Shown piece after piece: positions 7,234 through 14,287 of a stretch of 22,175 nucleotides of DNA. The DNA comes from CAYFZR01 sp964347835 [NCBI: uncultured archaeon] (lineage in GTDB: Archaea; CAYFZR01): NCBI GenBank assembly GCA_964347835.1, contig CAYFZR010000044.1:1-22175 (forward strand), given 5' to 3'. Made by a program: the position numbers and the translations under genes. Under the pieces are notes generated by a model. The model ran no database searches and was not told the origin of the DNA. It saw nothing but the letters and a program-made list of their open reading frames with translations. Numbering within the stretch: position 1 is the first letter of the stretch; every line of letters starts with the position of its first letter.

Positions 7234-7720
7234 TCTTGACTCCCGGAGATTTTATTTTTTGTAATAACAAATTAAGGTCTTCAAGTTTCTCAGACGGGTC
7301 TGAGTAGTTCAAAGGCTCCTCGCATATACACTTAAATTTTGTCTCGCTCGCACCCTCAAATGTAAACTCATAACAACCTCTTTTGCATTCATAAGTAGGA
7401 TTATCCTCATAAAACTTTATTCTTTCTTCAAGACGTTTAATTGCTTCTTTCTTTTTTCTTTCTATTATTTCCATACTTCTATCCAAATTTAATGTCCATG
7501 TATATGTGTACCATCCAGTATCTTTATCTCTTGTCCTCACATACGATGCAAAATGATGATCGTACAGTATGTACAGTACCTTCCTCACTATTTTTACTTT
7601 CAAACCGGTTTTTTCCGCGATTTCTAAATCACTCGCTGACCTTTCATTCAATGTAGAAATTACCTCCATGCCATCCTCACCTACAATTTTATGTAAGAAA
7701 TCTTTTACCTCGTTTTCCAT
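7205..7720 (-). CDS. tfe: Transcription factor E alpha subunit (TFE)
   Basis: A 171-residue TFE, the archaeal relative of the TFIIE alpha N-terminal half. It assists promoter opening by RNA polymerase with TBP and TFB. The winged helix spans about residues 1-85 (LEIAEKTGLKVKIVRKVLYILYDHHFASYVRTRDKDTGWYTY in two adjoining pieces), followed by a coiled linker (MEIIERKKKEAIKRLEERI) and a zinc ribbon (C112, C116, C131, C133). The second zinc knuckle reads CIC instead of the usual CxxC, one residue short. The SD GAGGTAA overlaps the stop codon of the ATP-grasp gene upstream, so translation is probably coupled. It sits in an operon with tRNA-modification and sulfur genes rather than with transcription genes. 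Confidence 0.93.
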   Translation of the reverse strand: MENEVKDFLHKIVGEDGMEVISTLNERSASDLEIAEKTGLKVKIVRKVLYILYDHHFASYVRTRDKDTGWYTYTWTLNLDRSMEIIERKKKEAIKRLEERIKFYEDNPTYECKRGCYEFTFEGASETKFKCICEEPLNYSDPSEKLEDLNLLLQKIKSPGVKNEDHIRNQQ

Positions 7721-7729
7721 TGTATTACC

Positions 7730-8884
7730 TCAAAAAGGAGTAATTGATTCGTATACGTAATTTACTAAGAATTTAGCTCTTTCAATGGCTTCTTCGCGCA
7801 TGTTCCCATCTGCTAGTACAGTAACAATCGGCTCCCCCTGCTCAACTGTCCTTCCGGTCTTTGGTACATCATATATTCCTTCCTTGTATAAATTTCTGAA
7901 GATTTTTCCTCTACTTTTTGAAAAAACGATCATTTTAGCAGAATATCGAATATTTTTCCTAAAAGAAGGCAATTCTCCTCTCAAGGAATCTAAATGTAAC
8001 TTAATTAAATTTAAGTCGTAAGCTCTTTCGATACATTCTAAAGAGCCCTGGATTCTAGGATTTACCTCTATAAACCAATGATTTGATCCATCCCATACAA
8101 AATCAATACCCACAGATCCAACTACGCCTAATTTCTCGATGATCTCACAGGCTTCTTGTGTTATTTTATCTGAATCTTTAATATTGAGGGGTGTTATGTT
8201 CCCACAATATTTGAAGGGTTGTGTACGCCCGAGAAATTGGGATCCAAGAATTTGTTCATTAATCGTGAGAGGAAAAGCCTCCCTTCCAGTCGATAGCAGG
8301 GAGACGCTGGCATGGATGCCAGGAATATATTCTTGAGCGATATACTCATCTTCATCAATAACCTCGTTGGAAGATCTTACGAGTCTACAACCCTTTCCAC
8401 CAGATCCGTAAATAGGTTTTACCAAGAAAATTCCAAGTTCATTAAAAATTGGGTCTAGATCTTGACATTTTTCAAGTTTTATAGTTTTTGGTATATTAAA
8501 TCCCCATTTTGAAAGTTTTTCTGCGAGAATATGTTTGTTATAAACGTCTTTAACCATACGATAATTGTTACCCAGAATCTCTATCCCTAGAGTGTCTAGA
8601 AATTCTAGGTCGCACCCAGAAGTGGGTAGTATACCCTCAACCTCATACTTTTCTAATACACTCAATGTAAGTTCATTTAGTTTTTTAGTATCAAATCTAT
8701 CATCGAATATGCCATTTGATTCATCAGAGAACTCGTCGAGAACAGATAAGCAATAATCTGCATTATCAATCAAATCTAAGGTTCCGTAATGGTCAACGGA
8801 ATAAACTTTCATGCCGAGTTTTTTGGCAGAAAAAACCGTGGGCCTCGTATTCAATCCGACTACTAAGACTGATCCGATTTCCAT
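7730..8884 (-). CDS. ATP-grasp ligase (COG2232-like carboligase)
   Basis: A 384-residue ATP-grasp enzyme. The N-terminal pre-ATP-grasp Rossmann-like domain (SVLVVGLNTRPTVFSAKKLG) is followed by the ATP-grasp fold with glycine loop KPIYGSGGKG (156-165), hinge AQEYIPG, and metal-binding FIEVNPRIQGS (271-281). A short C-terminal lobe completes it. ATP-grasp enzymes join a carboxylate to an amine or thiol through an acyl-phosphate. The segment ASVSLLSTGREAFPLTINEQILG and the GNITPL motif fit the archaeal COG2232-type group, whose substrate is unknown to me. It overlaps aTrm56 by 22 bp, with SD GAGGTAAG inside trm56, and is followed by tfe after 9 bp. MfnD-like tyramine-glutamate ligase is a possible but less likely alternative. 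Confidence 0.8.
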   Translation of the reverse strand: MEIGSVLVVGLNTRPTVFSAKKLGMKVYSVDHYGTLDLIDNADYCLSVLDEFSDESNGIFDDRFDTKKLNELTLSVLEKYEVEGILPTSGCDLEFLDTLGIEILGNNYRMVKDVYNKHILAEKLSKWGFNIPKTIKLEKCQDLDPIFNELGIFLVKPIYGSGGKGCRLVRSSNEVIDEDEYIAQEYIPGIHASVSLLSTGREAFPLTINEQILGSQFLGRTQPFKYCGNITPLNIKDSDKITQEACEIIEKLGVVGSVGIDFVWDGSNHWFIEVNPRIQGSLECIERAYDLNLIKLHLDSLRGELPSFRKNIRYSAKMIVFSKSRGKIFRNLYKEGIYDVPKTGRTVEQGEPIVTVLADGNMREEAIERAKFLVNYVYESITPF

Positions 8885-9399
8885 AATTTCTTACCTCTAT
8901 TGCTGGGTATGATGCGTACTTCTGCATTTTCAAAGGACTTATAAAGTTCTTCCCCTCCAAAAAGCCTGTCTAAGAAAATTGCCAGCGCGGAAATTTCAGA
9001 GTGAGGTTGATATCCGATCGCCACATTGTAATCCGCTATTTCGAAGATCTCAGAGGGCACTTTCTGCGAACCAACCACTATCAATTTGTCCTTTCTTGAA
9101 TTACGTATCTCGTCCAAAATTTCATTTATGGGTAGACCATACATCGTTAGATGTATTATTTCTCCTTCTTTATCTTTCCAATCTTTTATAGCCTTTTTAT
9201 ATGGCACATTCGTCTCGAGAAAAAAGTTACCCCCCCACCGATCCACTACCTCGTTTACGGATTGAAGGAGATTTTCATCATGAAAATCTGCTATAAGCAT
9301 ACCATCCGCACCAAGAGCCCTGGCTGTAAGCGCAAGATGTGACGTTGTTCTCTTGTCTCTCGTCTCTCTGTGTCCCAATCTCAATATGACTACTTGCAA
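8863..9399 (-). CDS. trm56: tRNA (cytidine-56-2'-O)-methyltransferase aTrm56
   Basis: A 178-residue SPOUT-fold methyltransferase of COG1303, found only in archaea. It 2'-O-methylates C56 in the T-loop of tRNA. Diagnostic segments are VVILRLGHRETRDKRTTSH at the N-terminus, HLTMYGLP, KLIVVGSQKVPSEIFEIADYNVAIG (in two adjoining pieces) and the C-terminal EISALAIFLDRLFGG. The knotted SAM-binding loop lies in the IVVGSQKVP...VAIG stretch. The start is TTG 9399 with the SD GGAGAT 4 nt upstream; no ATG is available. It sits between an MnmC-like methyltransferase and an ATP-grasp gene, so tRNA modification is a theme of this gene train. Confidence 0.93.
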   Translation of the reverse strand: MQVVILRLGHRETRDKRTTSHLALTARALGADGMLIADFHDENLLQSVNEVVDRWGGNFFLETNVPYKKAIKDWKDKEGEIIHLTMYGLPINEILDEIRNSRKDKLIVVGSQKVPSEIFEIADYNVAIGYQPHSEISALAIFLDRLFGGEELYKSFENAEVRIIPSNRGKKLWKSDQS

Positions 9400-9435
9400 C
9401 TTGATCTCCAGAAAAGAATAGATAAACTATTCCTT

Positions 9436-10527
9436 TTATTCTTTCCGATTTAATGATAATATCCTTTTTCTCATCTCTAAAATCCTTTCAACTGAATTTT
9501 TGAATCTTTCATTACATTTCCCACATACACAGTCTTTTTTTACCGGACAGATCAGATAATTTGTCTTAGGATCATTTGGTTCCAAACCAATGTGATCCAT
9601 GGTTTTTAATACACTGCTTGGGATTTTATCTCCGGAGAGCAGGTAAACAGGCGTATTTTTTGAAGAAGAAAATAAAACAGTGTTTCTTAATTCTTTTCTT
9701 TCTTCATGCCTTCTTTCTAAAATTACCGAAGAATAATCTTTGAGATCAGGATCCCTGAAAGGTACGCCCAAATCAGTTAATGCTATCATGAGTTCATCCC
9801 GTAATGAGATATTAAACAAATAATTGAAGGGAGATGCAATGGTGCCCCCTCTTCTCCTGCCCCAAGGTTTTGTCTCTCCAATCGACTTAAATCCCGCCTC
9901 AACAAGAGACGAACGCATAGGAGAGGATGAGGAATACGTTATTAAAAAGCCTTTTTCGTTCATTTTATTTTTGATTAATCGAAAAAACTCTACTGTATAA
10001 AGTTCTGGTGAAAAACTTGGAGAAAATGCATCGAATAAGATCAAATCATACCCGCCCTCCAGTTCTCTTAATATATCCCTTGCGTCTCCGAGATAAAATT
10101 TTAGGGAAATATTTTTATATTGCGGTTCTATTTTTTCTAAACCAAGGAAATATGGTACATATTTTTTGTAAAATTCATGAAATGGTTTGTAATAATTAAA
10201 AAGATCTGGTAAATCAATTTTAATGCTAATATCTAAAATATTTCTATCTTTTTCGACTAAATCTACTTGAATTGATTTATAAAATTGAAAGTATTTTTTA
10301 AAATACCCTAATGCCGCGACAGTGTTGTAACCGAGCCCACTGCACAAATCTAAAATTTTTATATTTTCATTTAGAAAAATTAAACCAATACACGGCCTGG
10401 TATACTTAAATACCGCCTCTGAAAAAGCACCATTTAAAGAGTGCATTGCTTCTTTTCTTTTCGTATCTTTGTGCTCGCACACGAGAGTTTTTGTACCATC
10501 TTTTGTATCGAGGAGGTAGCTCTTCAA
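9436..10527 (-). CDS. MnmC-like SAM-dependent methyltransferase with Cys-rich tail
   Basis: A 363-residue protein with the DUF752/MnmC methyltransferase domain. The SAM-binding motif is ILDLCSGLGYNT (58-69), LGDARDIL is at 146-153, and the diagnostic FDAFSPSFSPELY is at 165-177. Downstream is WGRRRGGTIAS, which also resembles the MnmC active-site region. In bacteria this domain methylates nm5U at the tRNA wobble base; the FAD half of MnmC is absent. The tail carries CPVKKDCVCGKC (C327, C333, C335, C338), a probable zinc or Fe-S site that I do not know from bacterial MnmC. The start is TTG 10527 with GGAGAG about 9 nt upstream. It starts 16 bp after the PAPS-reductase-like gene and 36 bp before trm56. 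Confidence 0.82.
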   Translation of the reverse strand: MKSYLLDTKDGTKTLVCEHKDTKRKEAMHSLNGAFSEAVFKYTRPCIGLIFLNENIKILDLCSGLGYNTVAALGYFKKYFQFYKSIQVDLVEKDRNILDISIKIDLPDLFNYYKPFHEFYKKYVPYFLGLEKIEPQYKNISLKFYLGDARDILRELEGGYDLILFDAFSPSFSPELYTVEFFRLIKNKMNEKGFLITYSSSSPMRSSLVEAGFKSIGETKPWGRRRGGTIASPFNYLFNISLRDELMIALTDLGVPFRDPDLKDYSSVILERRHEERKELRNTVLFSSSKNTPVYLLSGDKIPSSVLKTMDHIGLEPNDPKTNYLICPVKKDCVCGKCNERFKNSVERILEMRKRILSLNRKE

Positions 10528-10543
10528 TCTTTAATTCTCTCCT

Positions 10544-12466
10544 TTACAGAATTGGAGCATATTTTGTTGCGGGACAACTGTTTAAACATTCCATACAATG
10601 ATTGCACTTATTTTCGTCTATCAAAAAATTTCCTTCTTCAATAAATATCGCGTTTTCTTTGCATTTTCCTAAACAAATTCCACATGAGACGCATTTAGCA
10701 GACCTGTATACTATTTCTGCTATTAAATTTGAAACTTCATTCAATTCTTCCTTTTTATATCCTCTTATCACTACATTACCGTTCTTTGATATCCAGGCAC
10801 TGTTTCCGTTCCACTTCACCATTACTATTCCCAGTTCTTTGTTCAAAATAGGCTTTGATATACAATTCATCATGTTTGCGGTTTTCTCTATATCTAGACT
10901 TGTATTAAAAGAACCTTCTATCGATACTTTCTTTTCTCCTAAGCAAGGTCTAACTCCAGTAACTATTTGGAGGTCTAAACGTTTATCGTACGTCTTTTTA
11001 GGTTTAATTTCGACTCCTAACTCTGTAGCAATAGCCAATTGGGATTTTGGAAGTCTTTGCCACCTCCAGAAACCAAATTTAAGCCACTCCTGTGAGTACC
11101 CTCTTTCGTAAGACCATTCTGCTATTGCATTATCCCATTTTTTCCATAATTCTGGGTGAATCTCCGATACTCTTCTAAACTCGGCAATATCCGAGGACGG
11201 GCACATCCAGCACCCTATTCTTTCAAAACCATTCGAATAGAGGGAATTATACTTTAAACCCTTCCAAAATATGTAAATCCAAACATTAAGCGCAGTCCAG
11301 TCGAATATCGGACTAGCAGCAATCTGTCCAGGAACCCATGGATTCTTCCATATTTTCTTTTGTCTGGCTCTACTTTCCGCTTCATGTTTCCTCTGCCCTA
11401 CGAATGTCAAACAACCCTTTGGAAAATGTTTCTTTATAAGAGTTGTTATGGGACCGAGTTTGCAAGTCTTGCAGCACCATCTGAAGTCTCTACCCGGCGG
11501 ACCGAATTTGGAAAATGCCTTCCAAAACTCATCTGATTTTTTAGTTTTTACATCAATTTCCAGATCTCTGAGCAGGTCCTCTGTATATTCTAACGTCTCA
11601 GGAAACTCCAATCCGGTGTCAACAAACAATACAGAGAAATCTATTTCTTCTTCTTCACAAACCTCTCTTACAATGTTTAGTGTGACAAGACTATCTTTCC
11701 CACCACTAAAGGCCACGCACACATCTCTGTTTACATTTTCTATCACGTTTTTTGCAAACTTTTTTGCTTTTTCCTCTTTTTTCTTCAGCACCTTTTCATT
11801 TGATTGAACCACATCTTCCCAACTCTGTCCTCCAGGAAGTTGCGAATACGTAGAAAAACCAAATCTTCTAATTTTAACCGCTAATCCTTTCGTATTAGTC
11901 ATTTCATCCGCATTTTTATAGGCTATTCCAAGGGCTATGGTTTCACTCTCAGGATTTATGACGTAGACCTCATCTCCTTTTTTTATACTTCTTTCAGCAG
12001 CGGTAATTCCGGGAGAGAGAAGATTTTTGCTCTGAAGTATTGCATCTACTGCGCCCTCATCGCATCTTACCCACTTGTTACCTCCAGCCCTGTTTATCAT
12101 GCTCGCTGCTTTTAACCTCAGGTGAGGCTTGTATCCATCATTTTGCAAGAAATATTGAACTGAGGCTAAAACCTTACCATCCACTATTATTTCATCCATC
12201 TTATCCAGAGAAGGAGCATTATTTAATAAAATGATTTTATCGTCTGGAAAGATATTATTTCCTATGTCTTTTCCAAAATTTTCATTGAAAACTTCTCTTA
12301 TCAAATTCAAATCGTAATCAAACGCGGGCCTTATATCTCCTGGAGGCGTAACCTCTATCTTACTGCCTATTGAACCGCATTTGTTACATGCATCTCTGAG
12401 AAGGGGAACGTTGCAGTTGTCACACCAAAAGTGCTCAATTTTAGTATGGTAAACCTGTTTGCCCAT
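10544..12466 (-). CDS. PUA - PAPS reductase-like - ferredoxin fusion protein
   Basis: A 640-residue protein with domains in this order: zinc ribbon (C15, C18, C27, C30); PUA RNA-binding domain (about 90-205, including VRCDEGAVDAILQSKNLLSPGI); PAPS-reductase/adenine-alpha-hydrolase domain with PP-loop SGGKDS (254-259); a cysteine set RWCCKTC (C331, C332, C335) plus GCWMC (C419, C422) that could hold an Fe-S cluster; a linker with WRWQRLP; and a two-cluster ferredoxin (C592, C595, C598, C602; C621, C624, C627, C631). Archaeal homologues are annotated PAPS reductase, but the PUA domain argues for an RNA substrate, such as tRNA thiolation or adenylation; this is inference. ATG 12466 is preferred because relatives begin at the Zn ribbon and GGTTGAT precedes it; ATG 12505 would add 13 residues. 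First gene of the minus-strand train. Confidence 0.85.
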   Translation of the reverse strand: MGKQVYHTKIEHFWCDNCNVPLLRDACNKCGSIGSKIEVTPPGDIRPAFDYDLNLIREVFNENFGKDIGNNIFPDDKIILLNNAPSLDKMDEIIVDGKVLASVQYFLQNDGYKPHLRLKAASMINRAGGNKWVRCDEGAVDAILQSKNLLSPGITAAERSIKKGDEVYVINPESETIALGIAYKNADEMTNTKGLAVKIRRFGFSTYSQLPGGQSWEDVVQSNEKVLKKKEEKAKKFAKNVIENVNRDVCVAFSGGKDSLVTLNIVREVCEEEEIDFSVLFVDTGLEFPETLEYTEDLLRDLEIDVKTKKSDEFWKAFSKFGPPGRDFRWCCKTCKLGPITTLIKKHFPKGCLTFVGQRKHEAESRARQKKIWKNPWVPGQIAASPIFDWTALNVWIYIFWKGLKYNSLYSNGFERIGCWMCPSSDIAEFRRVSEIHPELWKKWDNAIAEWSYERGYSQEWLKFGFWRWQRLPKSQLAIATELGVEIKPKKTYDKRLDLQIVTGVRPCLGEKKVSIEGSFNTSLDIEKTANMMNCISKPILNKELGIVMVKWNGNSAWISKNGNVVIRGYKKEELNEVSNLIAEIVYRSAKCVSCGICLGKCKENAIFIEEGNFLIDENKCNHCMECLNSCPATKYAPIL

Positions 12467-12505
12467 TTTATCAACCGTTACATTTATCGTTATAAGAGTA
12501 TGCAT

Positions 12506-12543
12506 AAATAATATTTATATCCTAATCAGTGAGAGTGAGATTA
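12506..12543. promoter_or_regulatory. Shared divergent core promoter
   Basis: The A/T-rich ATATTTATAT (12511-12520) reads as a TATA box in both directions. On the plus strand its centre is about 28 bp before ATG 12544, fitting a leaderless roadblock mRNA. On the minus strand it would start transcription near 12489, giving a short leader before ATG 12466. Opposing polymerases would compete for this single site. Confidence 0.5.
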
Positions 12544-12906
12544 ATGGTCGAAGTAGACTACAAAGAAATCGGGGAGAAATTGCTCAACTTAGATGGTGTA
12601 ACATCCGTAGCTTTTTTCTACGATGGTTTACCGGTCGAAACCATCGGCGAGTTATCAGACCACGAACATATATCTGCCATGAGCGAAGAAATGGTTAGAT
12701 CTGGCATAAAAATCGCTAAAGAACTGGGCATTGGCGATTTTGAGATGTTGATATTGGAGACCAAGAATAATAAATTACTTTTTTTCTCTTTTGGAGATGC
12801 TGCTGCGGTTATATTGATCGATCCTACGTCTACACTCAACCTTACTGAACTGGAATTAAGAATAAGACTTGAATTTCTAAAAATTAAAAGAGACTATGGG
12901 CAATAA
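12544..12906 (+). CDS. Roadblock/LC7 domain protein
   Basis: A 120-residue roadblock/LC7 (MglB-like) protein. The domain starts with a helix (YKEIGEKLLNLDGVTSVAFF), then YDGLPVETIG, a long helix (HISAMSEEMVRSGIKIAKEL), FEMLILETKNNKLLFFSFGD, and ends in a strand and helix after AAVILIDPTS. Roadblock proteins dimerise and often regulate small GTPases. No GTPase gene is near, so the partner must be elsewhere if there is one. ATG 12544 is preferred over GTG 12529 because of the TATA spacing. It is divergent from the PUA/PAPS-reductase gene, sharing a promoter of under 40 bp. The stop codon lies inside a perfect 8-bp hairpin. Confidence 0.82.
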   Translation: MVEVDYKEIGEKLLNLDGVTSVAFFYDGLPVETIGELSDHEHISAMSEEMVRSGIKIAKELGIGDFEMLILETKNNKLLFFSFGDAAAVILIDPTSTLNLTELELRIRLEFLKIKRDYGQ

Positions 12907-12919
12907 TCGAAGATTATTG
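12901..12919 (+). terminator. Hairpin across the roadblock stop codon
   Basis: CAATAATC (12901-12908) and GATTATTG (12912-12919) are perfect inverted repeats with a GAA loop. The TAA stop is within the first arm. No T run follows directly, so it may stabilise the 3' end rather than terminate. Confidence 0.45.
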
Positions 12920-12933
12920 CCATGGTGTCCAAG

Positions 12934-12961
12934 ATCTAATAATATCACTATATTATTGGAT
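12934..12961. other. 28-bp imperfect palindrome, dif-like geometry
   Basis: Left arm ATCTAATAATA (12934-12944) and right arm TATTATTGGAT (12951-12961) are inverted repeats with one mismatch, around a 6-bp centre TCACTA. Length 28 with 11-6-11 spacing is the layout of Xer dif sites. A XerA-like gene lies about 510 bp downstream. Seen: the symmetry. Inferred: recombination site; a plain hairpin is the alternative. Confidence 0.45.
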
Positions 12962-13166
12962 ATCGGAGGATTTTTAGTAAAGTTTGAATAAGTTATTTAT
13001 ACTAACTTATCTTTAACTATTTTAAATCAAGCATATAATCGTTAAAACTTTCCGTTCTTTCCTAACGGTCTTAATAATATGAGAGGTTTATCTTTCATGT
13101 TTAATACTAAAACTGATTCTTTCGATACATTTGACACGTAAAAGGGGGGTATTTCGTTAAAATAAA

Positions 13167-13320
13167 AAGGCAGAGGAGCAATGAGTTAGTGGCGTCGATG
13201 GCGATAGTGGAATCAAGCACCGACTTTCTTTATTGCCGGGGGGAATAGTAAACCACTATCGCCGCTCAAAGCCTTCCCCCAATAAATAAATCGCCCGTAA
13301 TATAAATATTTTTTTTATTG
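13167..13320 (+). ncRNA. Candidate structured RNA with H-type pseudoknot
   Basis: GGCGATAGTGG (13200-13210) pairs perfectly with CCACTATCGCC (13253-13263). GGGGGAA (13239-13245), inside that loop, pairs perfectly with TTCCCCC (13274-13280) beyond the stem, giving an H-type pseudoknot of 11 and 7 bp. Further pairings are GAGC (13176-13179) with GCTC (13264-13267) and AAGGC (13167-13171) with GCCTT (13271-13275); the latter competes with the 7-bp stem. A T8 run at about 13310-13317 could terminate it. The block is clearly GC-rich against an A/T-rich surround, a known hallmark of stable RNAs in AT-rich archaea. It does not match RNase P, SRP, 5S or tRNA motifs that I can recognise. Strand and 5' end are uncertain. 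Confidence 0.5.
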
Positions 13321-13440
13321 ATAATTAATTATAATTTATCTTTCCTTAATTTCTCTCCTATACCTGCTCTAATAACCCAGAAACAGAAATATAGGAAGTC
13401 TTAGAGTTATCAAAAATAGTCTGACATACGTCTTAAAATG

Positions 13441-13451
13441 TTTTTTATACC
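13441..13451 (+). promoter_or_regulatory. TATA box of the Xer recombinase gene
   Basis: TTTTTTATACC is centred about 26 bp upstream of ATG 13473, with no SD, indicating a leaderless mRNA. Confidence 0.6.
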
Positions 13452-13472
13452 TCTTCTGTCTATTTTAAAAGT

Positions 13473-14285
13473 ATGAAATCATTAAATCTATTTATAAATG
13501 AAAAGAGATTGTCATCGAGTAATACGACCATGAAACAGTATCACCATGTTCTCATTTCTTTTAGAAACTACGTCAAGAAAGACCTCAAGGAAGTTAAAAG
13601 GGAGGAAATTGTGGAGTACTTAAATCATTTAATCTATGAAAAGAATCTAAAAAAGAGTACCGTGAGCACTATACTTAGAACTATAAAGTCATTTTATAAT
13701 TTTCTCTATGAAAACGAATATATTCAAAAAAATCCGGCGAAAAACATCTCAAACATAAAATATGAAAAGAGACCTCCGAATTATCTTTCTCTTCAAGAGA
13801 TAAAGTTACTCCTTAACTCGACAGCGAATGAAAGAGATTATTTAATAATCTATCTCCTGTATTATACGGGCATCAGGGTTTCTGAGATCGTAAACATTAG
13901 ACTTGAAGATATAGATTTTGAGGGTAATATGGTAAAAGTGAAGGGGAAAGGAGATAAAACAAGATATCTGATCATAAACGATCATCTTGCTAATTTGATA
14001 GGGAAATACTCAAAGAACAATAAAAATGATATATTGTTCGATATTACTCCTTGGACGGTTCAGCATATCGTAAAAATTACCGCAAAGAGAGCCGGCATTG
14101 AAAAGACCGTTACTCCGCATAAGTTAAGGCACAGTTTTGCGACCCATCTTTTGCAAAATAAGGTTAGCATACGAGCAATACAAAAACTATTAGGGCACAG
14201 CAGCCTAAACACGACCCAAATATATACTCACTATGAAGTGAGTGATTTGAAGGAATTAATTAAAGAAGCACACCCCTTAAAATGA
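13473..14285 (+). CDS. XerA-like tyrosine recombinase
   Basis: A complete 270-residue tyrosine recombinase. The N-terminal SAM-like core-binding domain covers about residues 1-95 (LRTIKSFYNFLYENEYIQKNP). The catalytic domain has all six active residues: Arg135 in YYTGIRVSEI, Lys159 in KGKGDKTR, His216 and Arg219 in TPHKLRHSFATHLL, His242 in LLGHSSL, and the nucleophile Tyr251 in TTQIYTHYE. Size and compact form match archaeal XerA, which resolves chromosome dimers at dif, rather than larger virus-type (SSV) integrases. No tRNA, direct repeat or other phage gene is nearby, arguing against an integrated element. It has its own TATA box and ends 2 bp before a convergent gene. An integrase of a small element remains possible. 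Confidence 0.88.
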   Translation: MKSLNLFINEKRLSSSNTTMKQYHHVLISFRNYVKKDLKEVKREEIVEYLNHLIYEKNLKKSTVSTILRTIKSFYNFLYENEYIQKNPAKNISNIKYEKRPPNYLSLQEIKLLLNSTANERDYLIIYLLYYTGIRVSEIVNIRLEDIDFEGNMVKVKGKGDKTRYLIINDHLANLIGKYSKNNKNDILFDITPWTVQHIVKITAKRAGIEKTVTPHKLRHSFATHLLQNKVSIRAIQKLLGHSSLNTTQIYTHYEVSDLKELIKEAHPLK

Positions 14286-14287
14286 CC

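Larger units (their letters stand above)
12907..13472. other. 566-bp gene-poor region between roadblock and Xer genes
   Basis: No convincing protein gene. Contents in order: a 28-bp imperfect palindrome (12934-12961); an 8-bp inverted repeat ATAAGTTA / TAACTTAT with a 7-nt spacer (12988-13010); a CCGTT / AACGG repeat (13052-13068); a possible 20-codon ORF (13079-13141) without an SD or well-spaced TATA box; a GC-rich structured block (13167-13280); an A/T-rich stretch with T8; and the Xer promoter. The concentration of inverted repeats beside a site-specific recombinase is the main feature. Confidence 0.7.

Noticed and set aside
6350-7264. Plus-strand ORFs opposite the DUF39 gene
   Set aside because: They are shadows of a gene with clear Fe-S and DUF39 motifs.
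10602-11111. 169-residue plus-strand ORF opposite the PAPS-reductase-like gene
   Set aside because: Antisense to the ferredoxin and linker domains; low-complexity Ser/Phe-rich composition typical of a shadow.
13167-13280. Integron attC-like site beside an integrase
   Set aside because: The core-site sequences do not fit and the recombinase lacks the extra IntI insertion between its His-Arg and His-Tyr boxes.
13473-14285. Integrated virus or plasmid marked by the tyrosine recombinase
   Set aside because: There is no tRNA, no attL/attR direct repeat, no capsid, replication or partition gene; flanking genes are housekeeping.
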